Below, in pieces: positions 1 to 9,194 of a DNA stretch of 64,000 nt. The DNA comes from a virus. The translations under genes and the position numbers were made by a program. Positions within the stretch are counted from its first letter, which is position 1; every line of letters starts with the position of its first letter. The stretch lies in IMG/VR virus record IMGVR_UViG_3300042472_000628, positions 1 through 64,000 of that record, one strand, 5' to 3'. The notes beneath the pieces were generated by a model. The model was not told the DNA's origin, did no database searches, and saw only the letters and a list, made by a program, of their open reading frames with translations.

Positions 1-2
1 TG

Positions 3-578
3 AAAGATACCAAGCCAAATGATGGTTTATATCCTAATACACCATTTAATCCTTTGGCAATTGCACAAAATGCTATTAGTGATAAAGTAAATGGTATTGC
101 TGGTTCATTAGTAAATAGATTTAATAATTTAAAGAATGGTTTACCAGGTTTTGGTAAAAACCCAATGGGTGCTGTTTATCCAGAAAAATTAACAGGAGCT
201 GCGGCTAGTTTAGCAAATGCTGGAATGGATAAATTAAAATCATTATTATTAGATAATGTACATGGTTTAGGAGGAGGTTTAGGTACCTTAGGTGATATTG
301 ACTCTGCACTTTCTGCGGGTAGTATTAATGGTATAACAAACTTAATTGGTGGAATGCTTAAAAAATCAGATAAAAAATCAACACCTGGTAGTATTTCACC
401 TAAACAAATTTATGACGAAATAAAAGTAGATAGTAGTCCTGATGGAAAACTAAACGAAAAGGTATATGATCCAGTTGCTAAACCTAGCAAATCTATTAGG
501 ATCACGCCTGGAAGAATACATCCTAAAGGCATAGATAGTAGTCAAGATAATTCACTTAATGATAACATATATAAATAA
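3..578 (+). CDS. Tail/baseplate-associated protein, 5'-truncated
   Basis: The frame is open from base 3 with no start in the window, so the gene begins upstream; the TTG at 54 is inside the frame and is not a convincing start. About 191 residues are visible. No family is recognised. The tail contains two related segments (SPK...DSSPDGKLNEKVY and HPKGIDSSQDNSLNDNIY), a small internal repeat, and the middle is Gly/Leu/Asn-rich. Its stop overlaps the next start (TAATG), so it is probably translationally coupled to the gp5-like hub gene. A baseplate or tail role is inferred from position only. Confidence 0.6.
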   Translation, partial: KDTKPNDGLYPNTPFNPLAIAQNAISDKVNGIAGSLVNRFNNLKNGLPGFGKNPMGAVYPEKLTGAAASLANAGMDKLKSLLLDNVHGLGGGLGTLGDIDSALSAGSINGITNLIGGMLKKSDKKSTPGSISPKQIYDEIKVDSSPDGKLNEKVYDPVAKPSKSIRITPGRIHPKGIDSSQDNSLNDNIYK

Positions 579-1291
579 TGGCAGACGAACTTTTTCAAGA
601 TAATTTAAGAGACCAACATTGGTTAGGAGAAGTTGTAGTAAACGAAGATCCTTTACTTAATGGAAGATGTCGCGTTAAAGTATATGGTAAATTTGATAAA
701 CTTACAGATGACGCAATTCCATGGGCAACTCCTATGAATAGAGATGCTGTAGGTTCTCATAATGTACCACGAGTTGGCGACATAGTTGCAGTTAGATTTG
801 ATAATGGTAACTTATATCATCCTGAATACTGGTTTCAAATTGATCAAAATAAAGATTTAAAGTCAGATATTTTAGAAGCTTCTGATAAACCACATGATGT
901 AGTCAGTTTAGTATATGATTCAGTTCGTAATATTAGAATTTATCATTCGCCTGAAGATGGTTTAGTTATCACTCGTGGAACTGGTGCAAAAGAAAGACCT
1001 ATGATTCAAATAGATGAAGAGGGATTTATTAAGATAAGCACAGACGCTAAGATGTTCTTAGACTGTGGTGATATATTCGTCTCAAATACAGGTGAACCCG
1101 GCGCAGATGAGACAGAACCTGCAGTTAGAGGTCAATCTTTACAAGATTGGTTACAAATGTTTTTAGATGATTATAATGCACATATTCATCCAACTGGAGT
1201 CGGTCCATCTGGACCTCCAATGCCACCTACACCAACTACAGTAGGTAAATTATCGAGTACTCACATTAAGTATCAACAAAAAGGTAAATAA
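578..1291 (+). CDS. Baseplate hub/spike protein, gp5-like OB-fold
   Basis: The 237-residue product begins like the OB-fold domain of T4 gp5 and other baseplate V proteins: residues about 13-35 read WLGEVVVNEDPLLNGRCRVK, followed by an IPWATPM segment and a GDIVAVRFDNGN strand. It ends with HIHPTGVGPSGPP (about residues 200-212), a segment common at the end of phage spike OB proteins. The lysozyme domain of T4 gp5 and a long triple beta-helix are absent, so the spike tip or a cell-wall hydrolase must be separate. The role expected from the family is the central tail spike under the tube. It overlaps the previous gene by one base. Confidence 0.8.
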   Translation: MADELFQDNLRDQHWLGEVVVNEDPLLNGRCRVKVYGKFDKLTDDAIPWATPMNRDAVGSHNVPRVGDIVAVRFDNGNLYHPEYWFQIDQNKDLKSDILEASDKPHDVVSLVYDSVRNIRIYHSPEDGLVITRGTGAKERPMIQIDEEGFIKISTDAKMFLDCGDIFVSNTGEPGADETEPAVRGQSLQDWLQMFLDDYNAHIHPTGVGPSGPPMPPTPTTVGKLSSTHIKYQQKGK

Positions 1292-1293
1292 TT

Positions 1294-3126
1294 ATGCCAG
1301 CACTATGGCCATCTTTCATACCAGCATTAGCTAGTGATATAGCAGGACAATCGTTTACAAAAGCGGGCGGTGCTTTAGTGTCTTATGCTTTACCTAAAGT
1401 TGGTAAAGATCAAGTACCTATTTTTCCTCCATCACTTGAGTTAATTGAATCTCTTAAACCAGGAAATCCACTAAATGCTGACTTAAGTATTAATCCATTA
1501 GATTTGGTTAATGCAATAAATTTAAATCCATTAAGCGGTCGATATGATTTTGGTGTAAGAGTAGCTGAACGATATATTGCAGCTGTTAAAGGTAAAGCTA
1601 TGACACCATTTGGTGCAACACATACCAATAATGGAGCTGCAGAATTTTTATTAAAACAAGGTTATGGTTTGGTATTCGAAAGAATATTAAAAGAAGGTGA
1701 TATTCCATTACAAGATCAAAAAGATAAAGATGGGAATATAATTAAGATGGGAAAGGAATCACATCCAGCATATGCTGATTTTTGTCCAGGACCTATCGCT
1801 ATACCAGATCCTGTCGAAGAAGAGAAAAAACAAAATAAGAAATTTAATCAATTTATTGAAAAGTTTAAAACAGATCCAGCAATGGACCTTAAACAATTTA
1901 AATTCTTTCAGTTTCATTGTTTGGATGGTAAAGAAACTCAAAGTGATTTTATACAACTTATAGTAAATAGATTACTACAACAATTTGAAACTTATACGAA
2001 GGCTGATGACAAATGGGATTATTTTTCATGGGTAGATAGTTTAGGTAAGGAGAGATATAAAAATATTACGGGTGTTAATCTTGGTGGAAATGACTTTAAT
2101 AGTTTAAAACCATATCCAAATATTCCGACTAGCGTTAGATCTTCTATCAATAAAGCTGGTTATAAATGGGAAGAAGTAGCAGATGGTATAAGAGATCTTT
2201 TTTTAAAAACATTAGAACCAGTATTTCCTATATTTGAAAAGATAGTTAATAATACAACTACCAAAATTACTGATTGGGAAAAAAGAATTAAGAATGGTGT
2301 AAAAGCTCCTATTGTTAAACCTTGGCCATTTGATCCTGCTGAAAATGCAGAGTGTCCTTTAAATAGATACAAAATTCAAGTTTCTTTTAATAGAGAACAT
2401 AATCCACCTGACAATCCTAGTAAAAGACCAGAAATTTTAACTGATCAATTCATTACTACGTTTTCATATGATAAGTCAACTAAAAAATCATTTATAGATT
2501 CTTTAAAAACTATTGAATGGTATGACAAAGATACTAATTATACAAATATGCAGTATAAGTTAGTTGAATATGATACATGGTGGATGAAAGTACCTGATGC
2601 TATTAATACAGTTAAACAACCTGAAGACATGGTTAAAATTGATCCAAAATTAGGTGGTACAAATTTTAAGTTTCAAAGACAAGAAGTAATAGATGCTATT
2701 GCAGCAGCAAAAGAATGTGATGACGTTGAAGCAGATAGTGGTATAGATTATACTTGGCCAGGTGGAGATCCATATGAAGAAATGGCAGAGATAACTATTG
2801 CATATTGGTATGCATGTATTGTAAAACCATTTGCACCAACACCCGCTGCTTTACCAGCTTTAATACCTGCACCATTAGGTGGAATTTACATACCAATTTA
2901 TTATGGTGGTAAAAAGAGATTAGCTAATAATTTAAGAAAGGCTTGGAATAGTGGTAAAACATTTGCAACTTTACCAATTCCTGCACCTCCAGCATTAGTA
3001 GTTGCTACTGCAGTTGCCGCAGCATATGCTTTACACTTACTAGAATTTAAATTATTATACTTAGGTGGTATACCAACACCAGCAGGCCCAGTGCCAATGG
3101 TAGGTATAGTTCCTGTAGTATTCTAA
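1294..3126 (+). CDS. Large structural protein of unknown family
   Basis: 610 residues starting two bases after the gp5-like stop. I do not recognise the family. The first 100 residues are Pro/Leu/Ala-rich; the middle (about 170-480) is Lys/Asp-rich and looks globular. The last 130 residues are rich in Pro, Ala and Ile with short hydrophobic stretches (PALVVATAVAAAYALHLL and similar) and end PVPMVGIVPVVF. These could be membrane-active or simply buried structural segments. Position between the hub gene and the S1-like gene suggests a baseplate or spike-associated virion protein, but that is inference. A cytoplasmic membrane protein is possible. Confidence 0.55.
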   Translation: MPALWPSFIPALASDIAGQSFTKAGGALVSYALPKVGKDQVPIFPPSLELIESLKPGNPLNADLSINPLDLVNAINLNPLSGRYDFGVRVAERYIAAVKGKAMTPFGATHTNNGAAEFLLKQGYGLVFERILKEGDIPLQDQKDKDGNIIKMGKESHPAYADFCPGPIAIPDPVEEEKKQNKKFNQFIEKFKTDPAMDLKQFKFFQFHCLDGKETQSDFIQLIVNRLLQQFETYTKADDKWDYFSWVDSLGKERYKNITGVNLGGNDFNSLKPYPNIPTSVRSSINKAGYKWEEVADGIRDLFLKTLEPVFPIFEKIVNNTTTKITDWEKRIKNGVKAPIVKPWPFDPAENAECPLNRYKIQVSFNREHNPPDNPSKRPEILTDQFITTFSYDKSTKKSFIDSLKTIEWYDKDTNYTNMQYKLVEYDTWWMKVPDAINTVKQPEDMVKIDPKLGGTNFKFQRQEVIDAIAAAKECDDVEADSGIDYTWPGGDPYEEMAEITIAYWYACIVKPFAPTPAALPALIPAPLGGIYIPIYYGGKKRLANNLRKAWNSGKTFATLPIPAPPALVVATAVAAAYALHLLEFKLLYLGGIPTPAGPVPMVGIVPVVF

Positions 3127-3136
3127 AAAATGATAG

Positions 3137-3146
3137 GATATATAAT
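3137..3146 (+). promoter_or_regulatory. Late-promoter-like box GATATATAAT
   Basis: GATATATAAT lies 26 bases upstream of the S1-like start. The same box, with the consensus GATATATAA(T/C)A, recurs at 18244, 32624, 33763, 38205 and 47606. T4 late promoters are a single TATAAATA box near -10 without a -35 element, so a late promoter is the natural reading, but no transcript data exist here. Confidence 0.45.
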
Positions 3147-3172
3147 ATGTTACACCTTTAATATAAAAATAA

Positions 3173-4477
3173 ATGAACAACGAAAAAAACAAAAGAGTTA
3201 GACTTGGTGAAGTTAAAGCCAACGAAAACGCAAAAGAACAGTCTGATTTGTCGCTAGACTTTCTTAAAAAAATGGCAGGAATTCCAACATCTAAAGAGGA
3301 TTCTCTTGCTACATTTTACGACAAAGACGGAAATTTTATGTGGGATGCTTATGAAGCAGATTGCCCATCTAGACTTAGAAAACCAAACCCTCACATTAAA
3401 ACTCAAAACGGAGACAAAGTTTATTCTAGAGAATCATACGCACAAGAGATGTATGATAAACTTATAGCATTCGATAGTTCTCAAGGTGTAATGGTATCTG
3501 ACTTAACAGTTGGAGAAATTCTTACAGGTAAAATCTATGCAGTTAGTTCTGATTTTATCAGTGTTGATGTTGGTTACAGAGAATTAGTATACGTTAAGTA
3601 TGACAAAGAACCTTCTGAAATTCAATCATTAAAACCAGGTGATGAAACTGCTGTATTGATTACACAATTTGGAAATAATTCACATGTGTTGGGATCTATT
3701 AATGGTGGTATTAAACACAAAGTATTCATGGATCTTAGAGAAGCTGTTGAAACTGGTGGAACTGCATGGGTAGGTAAAGTTACAAATATGATTGAGAATG
3801 GTGGTTACATGGTGACAGTTCAAGGAATTGAATGTTTTATGCCAGGATCACTTGCAGGTATTAATAAGTTACATGATTTTAGTTCTATTATTGGAACAGA
3901 AATGTACGTTGTCCCTGTAAGTTTCTCACCAGAAAGAGGCACATTAGTAGTTTCTCATAGAAAATATTTACAAGCTTTAATTCCAGGTGAAATCGAAGAT
4001 TTAAAAGCTAATCAAGGTGCAACAATTACTGGAAATGTAACAGGTTCTGCTAAATATGGGGTATTCGTTGAATTTAATAACTGTTTAACAGGTATGATTC
4101 ATAGTAATGACTTAGATGAAGAAACTACAATTAAGTTTAAAGCTAGACAAATTTTACCAGGTGATGAAATTGAATTCATCGTTAAAGATATTATTAGTGA
4201 TACTAAAATTACACTTACTCAAAAGGCAAATTCTGTATCCAATCCTTGGCATGACATTGCCTCTAGATACCAGATTCCTTCTGTGATTCAAGCAACTGTA
4301 AAAACTAAAAAAGATTACGGTTTGTTTATTACAATCGAAGAAGGTGTGACTGGACTGTTGCATGTTAGTGAAGTTGGGGAAGATATTATGGATGTATTTA
4401 AAAACGGAGATCCAATCACTGTACAAATTACAAGAATCGATGTTGATTCGATGAAAGTATTTTTGAAAATGCCATAA
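3173..4477 (+). CDS. Ribosomal protein S1-like protein, four S1 domains
   Basis: 434 residues with about four tandem S1 (OB) RNA-binding repeats near residues 108-180, 190-265, 280-350 and 365-434. The clearest are repeat 3 (GNVTGSAKYGVFVEFNNCLT, then GMIHSNDL) and repeat 4 (VKTKKDYGLFITIEEGVTG, then LLHVSEV). The spacing and IHS/HVSE signatures are typical of ribosomal S1. Bacterial S1 has five or six repeats and about 550-600 residues. The first 100 residues are charged and unfamiliar, perhaps a ribosome or RNA-polymerase docking segment. Phage genes here lack Shine-Dalgarno sequences, so an S1-like protein could favour phage mRNA on host ribosomes (inference). A cytoplasmic, non-virion role is likely despite the structural neighbours. 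Confidence 0.8.
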   Translation: MNNEKNKRVRLGEVKANENAKEQSDLSLDFLKKMAGIPTSKEDSLATFYDKDGNFMWDAYEADCPSRLRKPNPHIKTQNGDKVYSRESYAQEMYDKLIAFDSSQGVMVSDLTVGEILTGKIYAVSSDFISVDVGYRELVYVKYDKEPSEIQSLKPGDETAVLITQFGNNSHVLGSINGGIKHKVFMDLREAVETGGTAWVGKVTNMIENGGYMVTVQGIECFMPGSLAGINKLHDFSSIIGTEMYVVPVSFSPERGTLVVSHRKYLQALIPGEIEDLKANQGATITGNVTGSAKYGVFVEFNNCLTGMIHSNDLDEETTIKFKARQILPGDEIEFIVKDIISDTKITLTQKANSVSNPWHDIASRYQIPSVIQATVKTKKDYGLFITIEEGVTGLLHVSEVGEDIMDVFKNGDPITVQITRIDVDSMKVFLKMP

Positions 4478-4534
4478 TAACTATTGCACCGAGAGTGTGA
4501 TATATATTGAAACGATAAATATCATAATCTTAAT

Positions 4535-5842
4535 ATGCAAAAGCTAACTTACGATTCTCCTAGAGAATCAATATTGAACGCAGCACTTATGGGTGTTGAG
4601 TTTGAATTCTATTCTAATCTCGATCTAGAAGAAACCAGAAAATCTTTGGTTAAACTTCTAGATCGAAAAATTAGGTTAGAAGATAAGGCCCACTCTGAAT
4701 TTCAGCCTTCCGCTGAAGAATTCAAAATGGAACCCGATATGTCTGGTGGTAAAGGTTTAATTGAATTGGTTACTGGACCAATACCTTACAGAAATGCCAG
4801 AATTATGGTTATTAAGATGCTTAAATGGATATCGGAAAATGGATATACAACTGATAGAGCATCTATTCACATCAACTTATCGTTCGATAAACAATTTCTA
4901 CAAGATAAAGATCTTCTTTCTAAAATGAATGTTCTTAAATTCATTTTAGAGTTTGATGAAAAACAAGTTTACAAGTTTTTCCCAAACAGAGAAAAATCTG
5001 CTTATGCTAAAAGTATTAAGTGGGTAATGCCAAAATGGGAAGCATTCCATTTTGATGCTAATCAAATTGCTTCAAATAATTTTAAATTTGCTGACACTAA
5101 ATATTATGGGATTAACTTCTCTAAAAAAGAGAAAAACTATCTTGAATTTAGATATTTAGGTGGAGCAGATTATGAAAAGAAGGTAGATGATATTTTATAT
5201 CTAACTGAAAGATTTTTAGCTCAAATGTGGAAGTCATGTAATGACTCTAGATTTACTCCTGAAAATAAAATAGAATTACAAAGAATCTTAAATAAAAATA
5301 AGCCGGTTTCTGATATGCTTAGAGATTATACAAAAGTCTCAGAACATTGGCCTAAAATCAAAATATTAGCTGATCTACAAGATAATCCTATTATCATAAA
5401 GGTACATTGGGACAGATTTAAAATGAGAGTAATGGATTTGTTAGTAAACGGATCTATGACTGAGGGTACTATCAATTATGATTCAGATTATGGTGCAGTT
5501 CAAGTAAAGGACGGTAAATTCCCAACTGTTTATATGCTAGAGAATTTTGAATTTATCGATTGTGAACTTGCCGGTAATTTAACTAATTGTAGTTTTTACA
5601 ATTGTGAAGTTTCAGGTTCTGCAGTTATGTGGGGAAGTTTATATCAAGGTACTAAAATAAAAGACTCTAAGGTTGAGTCTAGTTATACTCACGGAAGTTG
5701 TGAATTAACCAACTGTTATGTTGCTGGAAGGGACACTATGTTTAAAGGCAAAATGATAGGTGGAATATTCAGAGAAGGTTTCATAAGTGATTCAGCTAGA
5801 TTTGAAGAAACCGAAGTAGTAGTAAGTAAAAAAATAAAATAA
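4535..5842 (+). CDS. Amidoligase-like domain fused to beta-helix repeats
   Basis: 435 residues in two parts. The N-terminal 300 residues start with GVEFEFYSN (about 20-28), followed by GKGLIELVTGPIPY and RASIHINLSF. These correspond to the G(V/I)E(I/F)EF, E(L/I)V(S/T)xP and hHhH strands of the Amidoligase_2 / glutamine-synthetase-fold COOH-NH2 ligase family, enzymes that join carboxylates to amines. The last 110 residues are pentapeptide-like or right-handed beta-helix sequence (FEFIDCELAGNLTNCSFYNC). No clear ATP-binding Lys cluster was identified. It lies between the S1-like and neck-like genes. A virion-protein or cell-surface modifying role is possible; the enzymatic assignment is moderate, the substrate unknown. 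Confidence 0.5.
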   Translation: MQKLTYDSPRESILNAALMGVEFEFYSNLDLEETRKSLVKLLDRKIRLEDKAHSEFQPSAEEFKMEPDMSGGKGLIELVTGPIPYRNARIMVIKMLKWISENGYTTDRASIHINLSFDKQFLQDKDLLSKMNVLKFILEFDEKQVYKFFPNREKSAYAKSIKWVMPKWEAFHFDANQIASNNFKFADTKYYGINFSKKEKNYLEFRYLGGADYEKKVDDILYLTERFLAQMWKSCNDSRFTPENKIELQRILNKNKPVSDMLRDYTKVSEHWPKIKILADLQDNPIIIKVHWDRFKMRVMDLLVNGSMTEGTINYDSDYGAVQVKDGKFPTVYMLENFEFIDCELAGNLTNCSFYNCEVSGSAVMWGSLYQGTKIKDSKVESSYTHGSCELTNCYVAGRDTMFKGKMIGGIFREGFISDSARFEETEVVVSKKIK

Positions 5843-5846
5843 TAAA

Positions 5847-6689
5847 ATGGGTCAAATTATAAGCGGTTCAAATGATGATTTATTAACTGGAAGAAGTTTC
5901 AGTAATAATTGTTTAAATGCATTTCTAGATGAAATAGCAGACGAAATTACAGGAGCTTGTATGGTTCCGGTTAACTTACCACAAAAAGAGATTATTAATA
6001 TAATTAAGAGATCTAAAAAATGGTTCTATAAGAAATACGAATACGCTGTAAAAGAAAATCTTTATCATATTCCAAATGATGTATTTTCTTCTGAATATTT
6101 TAAAAATACTAGAACACTTAATTTACCAGGCCCTGGCAATGACGGCGGAGGTGGAGTTTATTCTGTATATGGATTATACGATTTAGCTTCAGGATTCGGT
6201 GGTCAAGGTGGTGGATTGGATCTTAGATTCCAATCTGGTGGTGACTTCTCTATGGAAAGAATGTTATTTAGAGGTATGTATGAAGGTTCTGGTATGGCTG
6301 AGGCTGCAGAAGAATTACAATACTATGTATTGAATGCATCTATGGCAGACCTTTCTAGACAGATCTTAGAGAATCCTATTTCTTATGCATATTCACAATT
6401 AACTGGAGAACTTAAATTTTTAGGTGATACACCTAAAGGTGATGTGATCTTAGAAATTTACGAAACAATTCCAGATTGTGCTTTATATGACGATGAAATT
6501 TTCTTTAGATATGTTAGTGCTAAAATCAAACAATCATTAGGTACTAAGTTAGGTATTTTTAAATTTGCTTTACCAGGTAATGTTGATTTTGATTATGATG
6601 CAATCAAATCTATGGGAGATGATGAACTTACAGCTATTGAAGAAGAAATCAAAGGAGATGAAGGTGTGGACTGGATGATGCATACCTAA
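5847..6689 (+). CDS. gp13-like neck (head completion) protein
   Basis: 280 residues. The order of elements resembles T4 gp13. There is an N-terminal helical part with LPQKEIINIIKRSKKWFYKK followed by a Tyr-rich strand, a Gly-rich middle (about 95-135), then a TGELKFLGDTPKGDVILEIY segment. It finishes with a helix and an acidic tail containing DELTAIEEEIKG, comparable to the end of gp13 family members. No single motif proves it, so the call is by overall pattern. gp13-type proteins seal the filled head and receive the tail. It is followed at 21 bases by gp25, in keeping with a head/tail joining block. Confidence 0.45.
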   Translation: MGQIISGSNDDLLTGRSFSNNCLNAFLDEIADEITGACMVPVNLPQKEIINIIKRSKKWFYKKYEYAVKENLYHIPNDVFSSEYFKNTRTLNLPGPGNDGGGGVYSVYGLYDLASGFGGQGGGLDLRFQSGGDFSMERMLFRGMYEGSGMAEAAEELQYYVLNASMADLSRQILENPISYAYSQLTGELKFLGDTPKGDVILEIYETIPDCALYDDEIFFRYVSAKIKQSLGTKLGIFKFALPGNVDFDYDAIKSMGDDELTAIEEEIKGDEGVDWMMHT

Positions 6690-6710
6690 ATAAAGAAGAT
6701 ACATACATAG

Positions 6711-7067
6711 ATGGAATTATATATAAAATACCCAACTGACCCTAATTACGACGAAAACCAGGTTCAAACTAATAGTGAAATAGAAATGTTAATCACACAG
6801 ATTCAAACTGCTCTATTTACTAATACGAGAGAAGTTATGGGTTCTGAGAATTTTGGATGTAATTTGGAAACACTTATATATGATTTAAATGCAAATGAGC
6901 ATAATATAGTTTCTACCATAACTGATCAAATAAATCAATATTGCCCTCTAGCTAACAAGTACAATTTTGGTGTAAATGTTACATTTATGAGGGGTGAAGT
7001 TAGAGATATTGCATTTATAGATATTACAATAGATAGCAGATATTCTATAAAAATAAGTATGTTATAA
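6711..7067 (+). CDS. Baseplate wedge protein gp25 (GPW/gp25 family)
   Basis: 118 residues, the usual size for gp25 (T4: 132). The family pattern is visible: an early acidic/Asn segment, REVMGSENFGCNLETLIYDL (about residues 39-58), a helix with INQYCP, and final strands with DIAFIDITIDSRYSIKI. In T4, gp25 sits at the inner baseplate next to gp6 and helps trigger sheath assembly. The gp6-like gene follows directly, the order seen in many myoviruses. Confidence 0.85.
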   Translation: MELYIKYPTDPNYDENQVQTNSEIEMLITQIQTALFTNTREVMGSENFGCNLETLIYDLNANEHNIVSTITDQINQYCPLANKYNFGVNVTFMRGEVRDIAFIDITIDSRYSIKISML

Positions 7068-7083
7068 AAAAGTAAATACAATA

Positions 7084-8913
7084 ATGGCTGAATTAAAATT
7101 TTTAAGTAGAATTAGAACAGGTGCAGCTGACATCAGACAAGATGCTCAGACGTATATTTCTAGGGTCTACAGTAGAGCTAATACTCTATTTACGGTGGCT
7201 TCACCGTTTGCCCAAATAATTTCAGTATTATCTGAAATATCTGATTTAATTATGTTCTACATTGAGGATTCAGTGGTAGAACAAAACATATATACTGCAC
7301 AACAGGCAGAATCTATATATGGTATGTCTAGATTAACTGGTCATGATGCTACTAGAGGATTTGCTGCAACTGGTGAGATTGAATTTAGATGGAAACCTGG
7401 AGCAGATATGTCAAAGATTGCTGGAAATACATTGAATATACAATCTAGAGCTCAACTTAAATTTGATGCTAATGGATTAATGTATACCCTTTTAAATTCT
7501 AATGATAGTTTTAAATTAGAAAAAACAAATTATACATCTATTAAAACTGCTATCATTCAAGGTAAGTTTGAATCACAAACGTTAACTTCTAGTGGTGAAA
7601 AATTACAATCATTTAGTATTAATACTGGTGGTATAACGGATCATACTAAAATAAGTGTTAGTGTTAATGGAGAACTTTGGACAAAACATGAATCTTTATA
7701 TGATTTAGGTTCTGAAGAAAAAGCATATTTAATTAAGACTGGAATTAGTGGAGGTTTAGACCTTTATTTTGGTAATGGAAGTTTTGGAATGGTGCCACCA
7801 AATGGTGCTACAATCGAAATCGAATATGTTAAGCATGCTGGAATGACAGGTAATTTAGATGATTCACCTGATTTAACTATTAAATGGGATGCAGTTGGTA
7901 CTGATTCAAATGGTAATGAACATGATCTAAATCAATTTTTAGATGTAACTATTACTTCATCGCCTAAAATGGGTGGTGATAGAGAAGATACTAGGTTTAC
8001 AAAGATTATGACACCAATGGCAAGTAAATCTTTTGTATTGGCAACTCCTGATAATTATGAATACTTCTTATCAAGATATAATATGTTCTCTTATATAGAT
8101 GCATATAACACAACTGATGACCAATATTTGGACGATGATAACGTTATTTATATTTTCGCAGTTCCTGATATTAAAAAGAAACTTGCAAAAAACCAAGATT
8201 ATTTTAATATTCCACAATCTGAAATGTTTTTAGATCAAGGTGAATATGATGCAATGCATAAAGTATTAGAAGATAGCGGACAACAAATGGTAACTACTGA
8301 AGTTGTTTTTGTTAAACCTCAAGTAAGATATTATAGTATGGATATTAACATTAGATATTTTGAAGGTTACACCAGAGATGAGATATACAGCGCTGTTAGA
8401 GCTAAAGTTTCTGAATATTTATTGAATATTACACGAAGAGATAAATTACCTAAATCTGATATAGTTTATATTTTGGAGGAAGTTGCAGGAATTGATGCGG
8501 TGAATGTTAAATTTATTTCTGAAACCGAAGAAACTGCACTAAGAAATGGTTACTTTGAATCGGTTAACGTGAGCGTTGTACCACAAGAACCAGTGACATT
8601 AGAAACTGTGGGTAATGGTAAACAAAAATACGTTTTCTTTAAAAGAATCGAAAATGTACAAACCGTTCCAGTTAAATATTCAATGGATATACCAGATACT
8701 GTAAAAGGTTTGGATCAATGGGGTGATATTATAATGGAGAAAGAAGAAGTTGCTGTATTTAGAGGTGGATGGTTAGACAGAGATGGCGATGTTATCGAAG
8801 ATGATGTATTAATGAATGCTGAAGCTGCAGTTAGTATTAACTTTGAAGCAGAACCTGTACCTAGAACAATTTACACTAGAATACAAGCTGGAAATAGAAA
8901 AGCACTTAAGTAA
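7084..8913 (+). CDS. Baseplate wedge protein gp6-like (baseplate J)
   Basis: 609 residues (T4 gp6: 660). The N-terminus has the helical Baseplate_J pattern, with IEDSVVEQNIYTAQQAESIY around residues 61-80 and ARGF/SRLTGHDATRGFAA after it. Later parts include a YFGNGSFGMVPPNGA loop (about 228-242), typical of gpJ/gp6 proteins, and a C-terminal region with YSMDINIRYFEGYTRDEI and a DKLPKSDIVYILEEVAGIDAV segment. gp6 dimers form the inner ring that ties wedges together. It follows gp25 by 16 bases and overlaps the next start (TAATG). Confidence 0.85.
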   Translation: MAELKFLSRIRTGAADIRQDAQTYISRVYSRANTLFTVASPFAQIISVLSEISDLIMFYIEDSVVEQNIYTAQQAESIYGMSRLTGHDATRGFAATGEIEFRWKPGADMSKIAGNTLNIQSRAQLKFDANGLMYTLLNSNDSFKLEKTNYTSIKTAIIQGKFESQTLTSSGEKLQSFSINTGGITDHTKISVSVNGELWTKHESLYDLGSEEKAYLIKTGISGGLDLYFGNGSFGMVPPNGATIEIEYVKHAGMTGNLDDSPDLTIKWDAVGTDSNGNEHDLNQFLDVTITSSPKMGGDREDTRFTKIMTPMASKSFVLATPDNYEYFLSRYNMFSYIDAYNTTDDQYLDDDNVIYIFAVPDIKKKLAKNQDYFNIPQSEMFLDQGEYDAMHKVLEDSGQQMVTTEVVFVKPQVRYYSMDINIRYFEGYTRDEIYSAVRAKVSEYLLNITRRDKLPKSDIVYILEEVAGIDAVNVKFISETEETALRNGYFESVNVSVVPQEPVTLETVGNGKQKYVFFKRIENVQTVPVKYSMDIPDTVKGLDQWGDIIMEKEEVAVFRGGWLDRDGDVIEDDVLMNAEAAVSINFEAEPVPRTIYTRIQAGNRKALK

Positions 8914-9194
8914 TGGCATTATTTGATAATTTATTTGGATACAGAAGAGTTAGAAGATATGATAGTGTAAAAACTAGAAAAGATTCTAGGTTACACACTG
9001 GATTTGACTATGAAAATTTACCACCGAGTGAATTTATAGGTAGAGCTTTGTCTGGACATATTCAAAGAAATGAAACCATTAGATATTTCTTAATGTTTTT
9101 AGATGACAATTTAAAGACGTTATTAAGAGGTGTAAGATACCTTAAGAACTATAAAAATTATACCGTCAAAGAAGACGATAACCAAACTAGATAA
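8913..9194 (+). CDS. Small basic protein between gp6 and gp7 homologues
   Basis: 93 residues, strongly basic at the N-terminus (FGYRRVRRYDSVKTRKDSRL), with a helix NETIRYFLMFLDDNLKTLLR in the second half. No family recognised. It overlaps both neighbours by one base (TAATG at each end), so it is almost certainly co-translated with the two wedge proteins. A small baseplate wedge or assembly factor is the simplest inference. Confidence 0.6.
   Translation: MALFDNLFGYRRVRRYDSVKTRKDSRLHTGFDYENLPPSEFIGRALSGHIQRNETIRYFLMFLDDNLKTLLRGVRYLKNYKNYTVKEDDNQTR

Noticed and set aside
54-56. TTG as the start of the first gene
   Set aside because: The frame is open further upstream to the window edge and the codon has no leader of the kind seen elsewhere.
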